The notes below the pieces were generated by a model, which did no database searches, had not been told where the DNA came from, and saw nothing but the letters and a program-made list of their open reading frames with translations. DNA of 64,000 bases, from contig NZ_RCIZ01000004.1 in NCBI RefSeq assembly GCF_003666685.1, positions 248,001-312,000 on the forward strand, in the 5' to 3' direction. Each line of letters begins with the position of its first letter. The first letter of the stretch is position 1. The position numbers were made by a program, and so were the translations under genes. Source of the stretch: Mesorhizobium sp. YM1C-6-2 (GTDB lineage Bacteria > Pseudomonadota > Alphaproteobacteria > Rhizobiales > Rhizobiaceae). This document shows, one piece after another, positions 7,618-15,537 of this stretch.

Positions 7618-8340
7618 TCAACGCTTGCCACGTGGCTTGGTGGGGTCCTCGGGACGGGTCCAGCCGATGGCGTTAGGCCCCCCGTTCATCTTGCGCAGCT
7701 TGGTTACGTAATCGCGAGGCAAAAGCCAGTGGAACGGCGTTCTATATCCCATGGAACGGGCGATATCGCCGATGAACGCGTTGCAGTTGTACAAGGAGGC
7801 ATGCCAGAGCGGAGAGTTGGCCTGCAACTTGCGAATGTCTGCAACGACCTTCCTGTACTCGGGTTCGCTGAGCATGATCCGCCAATAGGCGGACATGTAC
7901 TCCGGCTCCAGATCCCCGTCGGTCCAGCCGGTTGAAGCCTCGACCGGCACCATATGGCCGGCCATGTAGATGGACGGATCGTCCGACTTCGGCGCAAGCC
8001 CGGCTACCTCGGGCTTGATCATTTTTCCGCGGGCGTCGAGCTTGCCGAAAACGACGTAGGAGTGCCCGTAGGTATAGGCATAACGGGAGCGGAACTCGAT
8101 GAAGTATCGACCGGACTTGTTCGGCTGCGATGCGCCGACATCGGAAGTTCGAGACTTCGCCGAAACGATCTTTGTCGATGTAACAGCTGCGGAGCCGTCG
8201 GCTTCAGTCGAACTGCTCTGACAAGCGGCGACGGCAATCCCGAGCAAGGCGACAAGTAGAACGCGACTAAAGAGCAAGCCCAGTCGTGCCACGATCTCGT
8301 TTGTCCGCGATCGGTATTGAAAGCCAGGAATGGTCGGCAT
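7618..8340 (-). CDS. lipoprotein with conserved His and Cys motifs, function unknown
   Basis: A 240-residue predicted lipoprotein: a hydrophobic stretch ends in the lipobox AVAAC with Cys40. The mature domain contains YTYGHSYVVFG (His93) and LYNCNAFIGDIA (Cys186). A histidine in a GHS/V strand and a cysteine opening a helix are typical of permuted papain-like (NlpC/P60, LRAT-like) hydrolases, so it may be a peptidase or amidase, but this is inference. The 25-residue stretch before the signal is unusually long; translation may start later, at an internal codon near the hydrophobic segment. Confidence 0.65.
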   Translation of the reverse strand: MPTIPGFQYRSRTNEIVARLGLLFSRVLLVALLGIAVAACQSSSTEADGSAAVTSTKIVSAKSRTSDVGASQPNKSGRYFIEFRSRYAYTYGHSYVVFGKLDARGKMIKPEVAGLAPKSDDPSIYMAGHMVPVEASTGWTDGDLEPEYMSAYWRIMLSEPEYRKVVADIRKLQANSPLWHASLYNCNAFIGDIARSMGYRTPFHWLLPRDYVTKLRKMNGGPNAIGWTRPEDPTKPRGKR

Positions 8341-8440
8341 GGCCCCGCTCCGCCATGAAGCTATCGTGACGGCGCGTTTCACAACGGTCCGCGAGAGAGT
8401 GGGAAGGCTCGACTTGCGGCCTTCCCGTACTCGAAATCGC

Positions 8441-8584
8441 TTACTTGTAAACAGGAGCAGCCGCGGGTTCTTCATAAACCGGCGGCGGAGCCTTACCCTT
8501 GCCTTTACCTTTACCGATGTTGGCACAGCCGGCAACGCTTGCGAGGGCGATGCTCGTAATGACCATGATCAGAATTCTGCTCAT
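8441..8584 (-). CDS. 47-residue small lipoprotein
   Basis: Translated directly from the sequence: MSRILIMVITSIALASVAGC starts the protein, so Cys20 sits in a lipobox (SVAGC). The mature peptide is 28 residues, with an alternating Gly-Lys stretch followed by a Pro-rich segment ending in VYK. AAAGGA lies at proper distance upstream of the start. Such micro-lipoproteins are common in rhizobia and have no known function. An 8-bp inverted repeat (8401-8408 and 8419-8426) after the stop could be its terminator, though it lacks a U tract. Confidence 0.68.
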   Translation of the reverse strand: MSRILIMVITSIALASVAGCANIGKGKGKGKAPPPVYEEPAAAPVYK

Positions 8585-8750
8585 TCGCGGGGTCCTTTCC
8601 CGAGTCACGTACTGGTCGCAATTGCAAACCTACCTGCGAAATTCGCTGCAACCTAGTGCAGAAAAGTCACATATCGATTTTTGCGTCGTCTAATTTGAAG
8701 ATTAACCATTGACCGGCGGGATTCGGCGGGCCGCGGCCGGGCGTCTATAC

Positions 8751-9359
8751 TCAGATTATGACGACGCTCGTTCCCACGGGAGTACGATTGTAGAGGTCGA
8801 TGACATCGTCATTGAGCAGGCGCACGCATCCGCTGGAAACCGCACGGCCGATCGACCACGGCTCATTGGTGCCGTGTACCCGGAACATGGTGTCCTTGCC
8901 GCCCCTGTATAGATAAAGAGCTCTTGCGCCCAGGGGGTTGTCAGGTCCGCCAGGAACGCCGCTGGCGTACTGCACGAGGCGCGGCTTCCGCCGCATCATA
9001 TTCTCGGTAGGCGTCCAGGAAGGCCATTCCGCCTTGTGCCCGACGGTCGCATTCCCCTTGAGCGAGAGGCCCGCCTGACCGACACCGACGCCATAGCGCG
9101 TCGCCCAGCCGTCTCCTTCGACGAGATAGAGAAACTTGTCATCAGTGTTGACGACGATGCTTCCAGGTTCGCCGGCTCCGCGGTAGCGAACCCGCTGGCG
9201 GCGGTATTGCGGGTCGATCTGAGCCCGCCTGTCATAGGTGACGCCGTCGACCTCGACCAGATCGCGCGGTGCCAACCCGGGCGGCGCAGATACGCATCCA
9301 CTCGCCGTGAGCGTCATTCCGATCCACAGTAGCTTTCGGCGGGTAAATTCGTGATTCAT
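8751..9359 (-). CDS. L,D-transpeptidase (YkuD family), lipoprotein or exported
   Basis: A 202-residue protein. The YkuD active-site signature is complete: VHGTNEPWSIG (His162) and VSSGCVRL, with nucleophile Cys178 and Arg180. Family enzymes cross-link peptidoglycan by 3-3 bonds or attach proteins to it. The N-terminus carries twin arginines (FTRRKLLWIG) and a lipobox-like TASGC at Cys22, so it may be a Tat-exported lipoprotein. It acts in the periplasm on the cell wall. The start at 9359 is the only one giving a complete signal peptide. Confidence 0.88.
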   Translation of the reverse strand: MNHEFTRRKLLWIGMTLTASGCVSAPPGLAPRDLVEVDGVTYDRRAQIDPQYRRQRVRYRGAGEPGSIVVNTDDKFLYLVEGDGWATRYGVGVGQAGLSLKGNATVGHKAEWPSWTPTENMMRRKPRLVQYASGVPGGPDNPLGARALYLYRGGKDTMFRVHGTNEPWSIGRAVSSGCVRLLNDDVIDLYNRTPVGTSVVII

Positions 9360-9364
9360 CCAGC

Positions 9365-9745
9365 TTACTGACAGCGTCGCTTCCAGATGGAATTAACACC
9401 GGAGGCCGGTTCTAGCCAATATCTAAACCAGTATTGAACCGTTCCGGGTTTTGTGTGTGCTATTATTGTTACAGGTGATCGAGGGGTCCTACAGTGACAG
9501 GCCCGCCGGGGCGGGCTGGAAGCGTAGACCCATCTGAGTTCGACGGTCTGCATCTCATGCCGCGTTGGTCGACACGTGGGGGAGGCAGTTGCTGCGGCTT
9601 GGGGCGTTCCTGGGTAGAGAGGTGCGCCGATCAACTCCGCCATTTCAGCATATAGGGCGTCCTGTGGTCCATTGATCATCTCCGTCAGGCCGACATATTG
9701 GCGCGCGGTCGCATCTAGGCCGAGGTTGGTAAGGTCAGATATCCT
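9365..9745 (-). pseudogene. possible coding remnant of unknown origin
   Basis: The 457 bases between the transpeptidase and the glycosyltransferase-like gene contain no convincing intact gene. On the minus strand, one frame from about 9745 gives a protein-like stretch (DLTNLGLDATARQYVGLTEM, then INGPQDALYAEMAELIG) before turning into low-complexity text. It looks like the fragment of a disrupted gene, but I do not recognise the family and no start is supported. Confidence 0.25.
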
Positions 9746-9757
9746 TTGAGAAGTTGA
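9745..9757 (+). repeat. 13-bp direct repeat, left copy
   Basis: TTTGAGAAGTTGA here recurs exactly at 10863-10875, so the two copies bracket the glycosyltransferase-like gene. Possible insertion scar or recombination site. Confidence 0.5.
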
Positions 9758-9816
9758 GGTTCTTGCTTTTATTCAAGCAAAGGAGCAATATTCGTACGGG
9801 CTTGGGAGTTTACCCG

Positions 9817-10791
9817 ATGGGGTGGGGCTTCCTTATATTTACTTGTGGATTTTTCAGCGGCATCGCTTGCGTTGCTTGCTTGGCGCGACCCGCGTTTTGG
9901 CGCGAAACTGCTCCTGCAAGCGGAAAAAAAGTCGTTAGGAAAAGTGGAGAATGGAGCCGATTTTCCCGCGCGGCGATACAGTTTCGATGTGCTCTGGTGA
10001 CATTGTTTCGGAGCTATGGTGAACACCATCTCTCCAACTTCAGAGATCAAATAGGCGGCATCGATTCAATTCAAGTAGATGGTAAGGACGTGATACTAGT
10101 TGCTTGCGATGACGTATATTTTGATCGGTTTGCTGTGCCACTGCTTCAATCCATGAACCAATTGCCCGAAACCTTCGTGACTCACATCCACCTCATGCGT
10201 CCGTCGAGCGCGACTATCGATGCCGTTACCCGCCTCGGCGACAGCCTGAATAACATCCAAGTCAGCTACACGACGGATGCGTGCAACGCGGCGTTTCCTG
10301 GCAATCTTGACTACATCTACTACGCCGCCGGGCGTTTCCTTGTGGCGCCTTATTTGCTGGAGAGAGGTGCCCGTCGTATCCTCGCAATCGACGTCGACTC
10401 CACGATGATCAAATCGCCTTGGCCTATCATTGATGGCTTGCCTCAGGAGATGACCGTCGGCTTCGTCTTTCGCGAAGACAAGAAGAACGCTTGGCAAAAA
10501 ATCTTGGCCAATGCGGTTTTGCTGAAGAACGACCTGTCAGCGAAAACTTTCTCAAATAGGTTTGCACGAGCCCTTCTGGTTAATTTGGGCCGCCGCCAGC
10601 GATTTTGCGTCGATCAGATAGTCCCCTACTATCTGGTCAGGCTTTCCAGTTCAGCCATCCGTAGCCGCATCAGGGGGCTGCCGGCAAACATCATGGCTGT
10701 AGGGAAAACAGACGATGCCGCTTTCTGGACCGTTAAGGGCCGTGCGAAATGGCAGACATCCTCACCCGATCAGGCATTGATCACGGCCTAG
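9817..10791 (+). CDS. putative glycosyltransferase with N-terminal membrane anchor
   Basis: A 324-residue protein starting with a hydrophobic segment (MGWGFLIFTCGFFSGIACVA) that probably anchors it in the inner membrane. Further on it has KDVILVACDDVYFDRFAVPL, resembling the first strand of GT-A fold enzymes, and LAIDVDSTM with a DxD motif (D192, D194) that would bind a metal and nucleotide sugar. This suggests a GT8-like transferase, but overall similarity is weak. ATG 9817 has GGGAG nine bases upstream; an earlier TTG (9754) is less likely. Base composition is visibly less GC-rich than its surroundings, and it is bracketed by 13-bp direct repeats. Confidence 0.6.
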   Translation: MGWGFLIFTCGFFSGIACVACLARPAFWRETAPASGKKVVRKSGEWSRFSRAAIQFRCALVTLFRSYGEHHLSNFRDQIGGIDSIQVDGKDVILVACDDVYFDRFAVPLLQSMNQLPETFVTHIHLMRPSSATIDAVTRLGDSLNNIQVSYTTDACNAAFPGNLDYIYYAAGRFLVAPYLLERGARRILAIDVDSTMIKSPWPIIDGLPQEMTVGFVFREDKKNAWQKILANAVLLKNDLSAKTFSNRFARALLVNLGRRQRFCVDQIVPYYLVRLSSSAIRSRIRGLPANIMAVGKTDDAAFWTVKGRAKWQTSSPDQALITA

Positions 10792-10862
10792 GCGTTTAGG
10801 GTGGTGCGCAGTGCTGGCTGCCGTCGGCGTTCTACTGCCTGTGCATGCCGGTCTGGTGTCAT

Positions 10863-10875
10863 TTTGAGAAGTTGA
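10863..10875 (+). repeat. 13-bp direct repeat, right copy
   Basis: Exact second copy of TTTGAGAAGTTGA (see 9745-9757). It lies in the loop between 9-base inverted repeats at 10829-10837 and 10892-10900. Confidence 0.5.
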
Positions 10876-10940
10876 AGGGAAGGCTGCGAATCAGTAGAAC
10901 GAACTGGGGGCGATCAGATAAGCGGTAACGATCCCCTTTC

Positions 10941-11756
10941 ATGAGCAGCCCTCGGTCCGAGCTTTACAGAGAACTGCGGCGCAAGCCGCTCATGTTCGGG
11001 CGATCCTATCTCGCTGCTCTCACAGAACCCAGTCGGTGGGCTTATCGCCCGTGGGCCGATCAGGTCACATTCGTTTGCGGTTCACCTCACAGCGGTACCA
11101 GCGTTACTCTGCGGGTTATTGGTGAGCACCCGGCAGTTTACGCTCCCATGTATGAATCAGAGGCTTTCTTGAAGGCCATGCCGCCGTGGGGCATGCTGAG
11201 ACGACTTCGGCGTGAGACTGTCGCCTCCGGTCGCCGCGTTCTGGTCGAGAAAACCCCTGACCATCTGAAGCACATCGAGCACATCCGGCGTTTGGTACCC
11301 GGGGCTCAATTCATCATAACCATCCGAGACGGACGTGATGTCGCCGCCTCGATAGCGCATCGCAAACACAGCTCATCCTCTGGCGTCAGGCGATGGCAGG
11401 CCGCCGCCGCCATCACGGCGCGCGAAGTGAACGCCCCCGATGTTCTCTGCCTCCGGTATGAGGACTTCGTGGATGATCCGATCGGGTACGTCCGCCGCAT
11501 ATGCGCATTTGTCGGAATTCCGTATCTGCGGGAAATGCTCGATTTCCACCGCCATCCGGTCCGCTACAACGGGCGCGACGGAAAGCAGAAGGGGACCGGC
11601 GTGGGTGGCGATCACCAACGGTTGAGGTCGTGGCAGATAAACCAGCCCATTTTTGACGGCAGGGGGCGATGGAAGCACGAACTATCGACCGAGGTCGCTG
11701 CCGCATTCAACGTTGGCGAACTCGGCTCGCTCATGCGGCAGTTCGGCTACAGTTAG
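10941..11756 (+). CDS. sulfotransferase family protein
   Basis: A 271-residue PAPS-type sulfotransferase. The 5'-phosphosulfate loop is CGSPHSGTS (46-54) and the 3'-phosphate site is TIRDGRDVAAS (128-138); both are intact. VEKTPDH between them matches the family. It would transfer sulfate from PAPS to a sugar, lipid or peptide; the target is unknown. It follows the glycosyltransferase-like gene by 149 bases in the same direction, suggesting decoration of a surface glycan. It lies on the 3' side of the minus-strand tRNA-Leu gene, the usual side for integrated DNA. Confidence 0.82.
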   Translation: MSSPRSELYRELRRKPLMFGRSYLAALTEPSRWAYRPWADQVTFVCGSPHSGTSVTLRVIGEHPAVYAPMYESEAFLKAMPPWGMLRRLRRETVASGRRVLVEKTPDHLKHIEHIRRLVPGAQFIITIRDGRDVAASIAHRKHSSSSGVRRWQAAAAITAREVNAPDVLCLRYEDFVDDPIGYVRRICAFVGIPYLREMLDFHRHPVRYNGRDGKQKGTGVGGDHQRLRSWQINQPIFDGRGRWKHELSTEVAAAFNVGELGSLMRQFGYS

Positions 11757-12026
11757 CCGGGTAGTCGCTGCGCGGCCAGATTGTCGAGAGGAAACCACTG
11801 CCGCCATTGCTATTTCGCCGGTGTAGCCTTGGACTGCGTTTTCAGTGGCTGGCCAACCACTGCAGCCGCGGGCCAGGAACAGTCTGAACGAAGAACGTTG
11901 ATCACAAGCGAATCGGCGGCAAGATGACGCAAAGGCCGGTACCGCAACTGGAAAGCGGATGAACTGCCGCGCCGTCTCAGCCGGTTGATAAAAGTAGGGC
12001 AAAATCACCAAACGGTGCAGCAAGAT

Positions 12027-12047
12027 CAACGGTGGCGAAAACCGTTG
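12027..12047 (-). terminator. hairpin directly after tRNA-Leu
   Basis: Arms 12027-12033 and 12041-12047 form a 7-bp stem on the 3' side of tRNA-Leu, overlapping its CCA end. The remaining bases 11757-12026 hold no gene that I can support. Confidence 0.4.
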
Positions 12048-12130
12048 GTGCCCAGAAGAGGACTCGAACCTCCACTCCTTGCGGAACACGGACCTGAACC
12101 GTGCGCGTCTACCAATTCCGCCATCTGGGC
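12046..12130 (-). tRNA. tRNA-Leu (anticodon CAG)
   Basis: The 85-base reverse complement folds as a class II tRNA. The acceptor arm pairs GCCCAGA with TCTGGGC and the CCA end is encoded. The D region is GAATTGGTAGACGC, the anticodon stem-loop is CACGG-TTCAGGT-CCGTG with anticodon CAG, a long variable arm follows, and the T arm contains GGTTCGAGTCC. It decodes CUG leucine codons. Confidence 0.97.
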
Positions 12131-12187
12131 TGGTGCGGGCTCATGTAAGCGGGCCGGCCTGACCTGTCAACGCGCTTTTTCTTTTGC

Positions 12188-12201
12188 TTGATCCTGATCA
12201 A
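12188..12201 (+). promoter_or_regulatory. FixK/FnrN (anaerobox) binding site
   Basis: TTGAT-CCTG-ATCAA is an exact match to the FNR/FixK consensus TTGAT-N4-ATCAA. Its centre (12194.5) would place a -41.5 start site about 20 bases upstream of the ATG at 12256, the ideal class II spacing. This implies induction of the small downstream gene under low oxygen. Confidence 0.65.
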
Positions 12202-12255
12202 GGCGGCGCGGTCGATGCCGCGGCATCGTTGACGCGAACAGACAGGAGCGCATCG

Positions 12256-12384
12256 ATGCCAACCGAAACAATCATTGTGCTGAGCGGCGTGATCGCCGCC
12301 TTCGCGTTTTTCACCGTGGCACTCACCTACAGCGACCTGACCTGGTCGAAATCGCCGCGGCGCAAGGGTGCCGGCCGGCGCTAG
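12256..12384 (+). CDS. 42-residue membrane micro-protein, probably oxygen-regulated
   Basis: Begins MPTETIIVLSGVIAAFAFFT and continues with VALTYSDLTWSKSP and a basic end (RRKGAGRR). It has one hydrophobic helix (about residues 5-25), with an N-out/C-in arrangement expected from the positive C-terminus. CAGGAG lies at the right distance upstream. A perfect FixK/FNR box centred 61 bases upstream of the start suggests microaerobic expression. Size and layout recall accessory subunits of respiratory oxidases, but no oxidase gene is in the window and I do not recognise the family. Confidence 0.68.
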   Translation: MPTETIIVLSGVIAAFAFFTVALTYSDLTWSKSPRRKGAGRR

Positions 12385-12566
12385 GAGCGGCGCCGGCAAG
12401 CTGCCGGAAAGCAAGAACGCCAAGACCTTTGCGGCCTTGTCGACCTCAGCAGGACTTGAACTCGGTTCGTCCCTAAGGGCGGACGGCGAGTGAGAACGGG
12501 GCGCGGCAGGCGAACGTCTGACCACCCCATGAATTGTGCCACAGTGGTCGGGGGGCTGGGGCGCAA

Positions 12567-12604
12567 GGCAGGCGGACGCGGAGGAATTTCAGCGTCCGCC
12601 TGCC
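12567..12604 (-). terminator. terminator hairpin for the glk-dapB-gpmA operon
   Basis: Arms 12567-12579 and 12592-12604 form a perfect 13-bp GC-rich stem with a 12-base loop, 44 bases past the gpmA stop on the minus strand. The following U tract is very short. Confidence 0.6.
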
Positions 12605-12648
12605 GGAATCTTTCGGCAGGTCGAGCCGGCCGTTCGCAGACTGCAAGC

Positions 12649-13266
12649 TTAGCTGAGGATGTCCTTAGACTTCACCGTCGAATCAGCATTGAGCCGGTAG
12701 ACGATCGGCACGCCGGTCGCGAGCTCGAGCTTGATGATCTCTTCGCCGGACTTCCCTTCCAGCGCCATGATCAGCGCCCGCAGCGAGTTGCCGTGCGCGG
12801 CGACCAGCACCGTCTCGCCACGCAGCACATGTGGCTGCATGACGTGCATGTAATAAGGCCAGACGCGCGCGCCGGTGTCCTTTAGGCTCTCGCCGCCCGG
12901 CGGCTGCACGTCGTAGGAGCGGCGCCAGATATGCACCTGCTCCTCGCCCCATTTGGCGCGCGCGTCGTCCTTGTTGAGGCCGGCGAGGTCGCCGTAGTCG
13001 CGCTCGTTCAGCGCCTGGTCGCGTATCGTCTTCAGGTCGCCCTGGCCGAGCGTGTCGAGGATGATCTGGCAGGTCTTCTGCGCGCGCTGCAGGGCGGAGG
13101 TGAAGGCGACGTCGAATTTCACGCCGCGCGCCTTCAGTTTGTCTGCGCCTGCCTTCGCTTCCTCGCGGCCGAGTTCGGTCAGGTCGACGTCGCGCCAGCC
13201 GGTGAAGAGGTTCTTCAGGTTCCATTCGCTCTGGCCGTGACGGACGAGCACGAGTGTGCCGGACAT
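12649..13266 (-). CDS. gpmA: 2,3-bisphosphoglycerate-dependent phosphoglycerate mutase
   Basis: A 205-residue cofactor-dependent phosphoglycerate mutase that interconverts 3- and 2-phosphoglycerate in glycolysis. The phosphohistidine motif VRHGQSEWN opens the protein, the substrate region [12 protein letters not shown] matches the family, and the second histidine is in [11 protein letters not shown]. The length is slightly short of the E. coli enzyme (about 250), as is normal for alphaproteobacteria. It is the last gene of glk-dapB-gpmA, 37 bases after dapB, and a strong hairpin follows. Confidence 0.95.
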   Translation of the reverse strand: MSGTLVLVRHGQSEWNLKNLFTGWRDVDLTELGREEAKAGADKLKARGVKFDVAFTSALQRAQKTCQIILDTLGQGDLKTIRDQALNERDYGDLAGLNKDDARAKWGEEQVHIWRRSYDVQPPGGESLKDTGARVWPYYMHVMQPHVLRGETVLVAAHGNSLRALIMALEGKSGEEIIKLELATGVPIVYRLNADSTVKSKDILS

Positions 13267-13303
13267 GGATGCTCCTATGGTTGCGGTCTGGTCGGGGGAA
13301 GGT

Positions 13304-14137
13304 TCATGAGGCCTGGCCGAGGCCGAGCACGTCGCGCATCGAATAGAGCCCGGCCTTCCTGCCGCGCGCCCACAGCGCGGCCTTGACGGCGCCGCGTGCA
13401 AAGATGGCGCGGTCCTCTGCGTGGTGGGAAAGCGTGATGCGTTCGCCCGGTCCGGCGAGGATGACGCTATGGTCGCCGACCACCGAGCCGCCGCGCAGGG
13501 TCGCGAAGCCGATCGTGCCTGCTTGCCGGGCGCCCGTATGGCCGTCGCGCACCCGCACGCTGTTCTCGCCAAGCGCGACCGCGCGGCCGTGCGCAGCCGC
13601 CTCGCCGAGCAGGAGCGCCGTGCCTGACGGCGCGTCGACCTTCATGCGGTGATGCATTTCGAGGATCTCGATGTCGAAGTCGTCGGGCCCAAGCGCCTTC
13701 GCAGCCTGCTCGACCAGCACCGCGAGCAGGTTGACGCCGAGGCTCATATTCCCTGATTTGACGATGGTCGCGTGGCGGGCGGCGGCTGCGATCCGGGCGT
13801 CATCCTCGGCGCTGCAGCCGGTGGTGCCGATGACGTGCACGATGCGCGCCTGCGCGGCGTAGCCGGCGAACTCGACGGTCGCCGCGGGCGTGGTGAAATC
13901 GAGCACACCGTCGGCCTTGGCGAAGGCGGGCAGGGGATCGTCGGTGATCGCCACGCCGAGCTGGCCGACACCTGCCAGCAGTCCGGCATCCTGGCCGATC
14001 TGGGGCGAGCCCTTGCGCTCGATCGCGGCGGCGACTTTCGCTCCCGGCACGGTGGAGATCGCCCGGATCAGAGCCTGGCCCATGCGGCCGGCTGCTCCGA
14101 CCACGACGAGGCCCATATCTGCGGACTGGTCGCTCAT
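13304..14137 (-). CDS. dapB: 4-hydroxy-tetrahydrodipicolinate reductase
   Basis: A 277-residue enzyme of the lysine/diaminopimelate pathway, reducing the dapA product with NAD(P)H. The nucleotide-binding loop is [13 protein letters not shown] near the N-terminus. The catalytic histidine segment is [20 protein letters not shown], containing the paired histidines, lysine and the SGTA substrate loop. The start at 14137 is 19 bases beyond the glk stop, which indicates co-transcription. dapA, the preceding pathway enzyme, lies separately at 30568. Confidence 0.97.
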   Translation of the reverse strand: MSDQSADMGLVVVGAAGRMGQALIRAISTVPGAKVAAAIERKGSPQIGQDAGLLAGVGQLGVAITDDPLPAFAKADGVLDFTTPAATVEFAGYAAQARIVHVIGTTGCSAEDDARIAAAARHATIVKSGNMSLGVNLLAVLVEQAAKALGPDDFDIEILEMHHRMKVDAPSGTALLLGEAAAHGRAVALGENSVRVRDGHTGARQAGTIGFATLRGGSVVGDHSVILAGPGERITLSHHAEDRAIFARGAVKAALWARGRKAGLYSMRDVLGLGQAS

Positions 14138-14156
14138 GTCTTTTTCCTTTCCGCGC

Positions 14157-15212
14157 TCAGTTCCGCCAGCGCCTGCCGGCCGTCTCGACGCCGAATGTAT
14201 GCGGCGCGCGCGCATAGGCGGCCAGCCCGGCCAACGCGCCAAGTGGATCGGTGATCACATAGACCGGAATCTCGGCCATCCATTCGCTGTGCGGCGCCTT
14301 GTCATTGAAGGCCGCACGGAAATTGCCTGATTTAAGGGCCGGGATGATCTTCTGGGCGATGCCGCCGGCAAGGTAGACGCCACCCTGCGCCTTGAAGACA
14401 AGCGCGACGTCACCTGCCGTACGGCCGAGGCAGGTGGCAAAGAGCGCCAGTGCTTCTTCCGCGACAGGATCGGTCTTATCGAGTGCCGCTTTCGCGACCT
14501 CGGCCGGCGTGGCGAAAACCGGCGTCTTGCCGTCGGCGATGGCGACGGCGCGGTAGGTGTTGACCAGGCCGCGGCCTGAGAGGATCTGCTCACCCGAGAC
14601 GCGCCCCTCCAGCGGCTCGATATGCGGCCAGATCTGATAGTCGCGCGGCGTGCGCGGACCGATGTCCATATGACCGCCTTCACCGGGCACGGGTATCCAT
14701 TTCCCGTCGGTTTTGAGCAGGCCCGCCACGCCAAGCCCTGTGCCGGGGCCGAGCACGGCGCGGCCGGCATGCGCCTGGGACTCTCCGCCGCCGATCTTCT
14801 CCACATGATGGTCGCCCAGCGCGACGACGGCGAGCGCCTGCGCCTCGAAATCGTTGAGGATCATGACGTCGGTCAGGCCGACGGTGGCCGCCATGCCTTT
14901 CGGCTTCACGACCCAGGGACAGTTGGTGAGGGGAATTTCGTCGCCGATCACCGGGCCGGCGATCGCCAGCAGGGCTGAACGCGGCCTGACGCCGAGTTTT
15001 TCCAGGACAACGGAGCGGATCGCGTCGTCGATTGTGGAGAAGTCGGCGGTATAGACGATCCGGGGCTCACCCGTCGCCGCGCCGGCATGCTCGATCACGG
15101 CAAAGCGCGCATTGGTGCCGCCGATGTCGCCGACCAATATTGGAAACTCGAACGCCTCGGCCTGCTCTCCGGCGGCCGTCACGCTTCCGTCCGTCATGTC
15201 CCCGTCAGTCAT
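14157..15212 (-). CDS. glk: glucokinase
   Basis: A 351-residue Glk-type glucokinase, phosphorylating glucose with ATP. The phosphate-1 motif is [13 protein letters not shown], the sugar-binding region includes [12 protein letters not shown], the adenosine region contains [13 protein letters not shown], and [10 protein letters not shown] supplies the conserved histidine. The start at 15212 is the first of two close methionines (the second is at 15197), so the first five residues are uncertain. It is the promoter-proximal gene of the operon with dapB and gpmA. Confidence 0.94.
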   Translation of the reverse strand: MTDGDMTDGSVTAAGEQAEAFEFPILVGDIGGTNARFAVIEHAGAATGEPRIVYTADFSTIDDAIRSVVLEKLGVRPRSALLAIAGPVIGDEIPLTNCPWVVKPKGMAATVGLTDVMILNDFEAQALAVVALGDHHVEKIGGGESQAHAGRAVLGPGTGLGVAGLLKTDGKWIPVPGEGGHMDIGPRTPRDYQIWPHIEPLEGRVSGEQILSGRGLVNTYRAVAIADGKTPVFATPAEVAKAALDKTDPVAEEALALFATCLGRTAGDVALVFKAQGGVYLAGGIAQKIIPALKSGNFRAAFNDKAPHSEWMAEIPVYVITDPLGALAGLAAYARAPHTFGVETAGRRWRN

Positions 15213-15537
15213 ACCCTATCTGCCCCTGGCGACTTCGGCTGCCTGCACAGGCAGTTGACGCAATCCTCCGGCCGCTCGTCTGTCGGCCCGGAACGGCCAG
15301 AGCTATAGGCAGGTTTGGCCGTTGAAGAAAGGGCGAACTGACCGGCGGTTTCGTGACATTTGGCGTCTTGCTGGCGATCAACCATCGGTGAACGGCTCCC
15401 ACCCCCCTGTGGAAAATTCCGGCAGCCGCATTATCTTGAAAAGAGTGCAGGTCGCGGTTTGCGTGACCCGTCATGCAAGACGCCAGCACAAGAGCCGCGG
15501 CCGCCCGGATCGTATCCAGATCGCAGGAGGAATGGTC
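15213..15537. other. divergent intergenic region
   Basis: Between glk (minus) and the membrane-protein gene at 15538 (plus). No reading frame or RNA gene is supported. It should hold promoters for both directions, but I find no box good enough to call. Confidence 0.4.

Noticed and set aside
8694-8720. CtrA half-site (GATTAACC)
   Set aside because: The partner half-site at the required seven-base spacing is degenerate (TAAT), so it was not called.
11757-12045. Duplicated tRNA-Leu 3' end as an island attachment site
   Set aside because: I looked for a second copy of the T-arm/acceptor sequence on the 9.4-12.0 kb side and saw none of useful length; an att site cannot be claimed.
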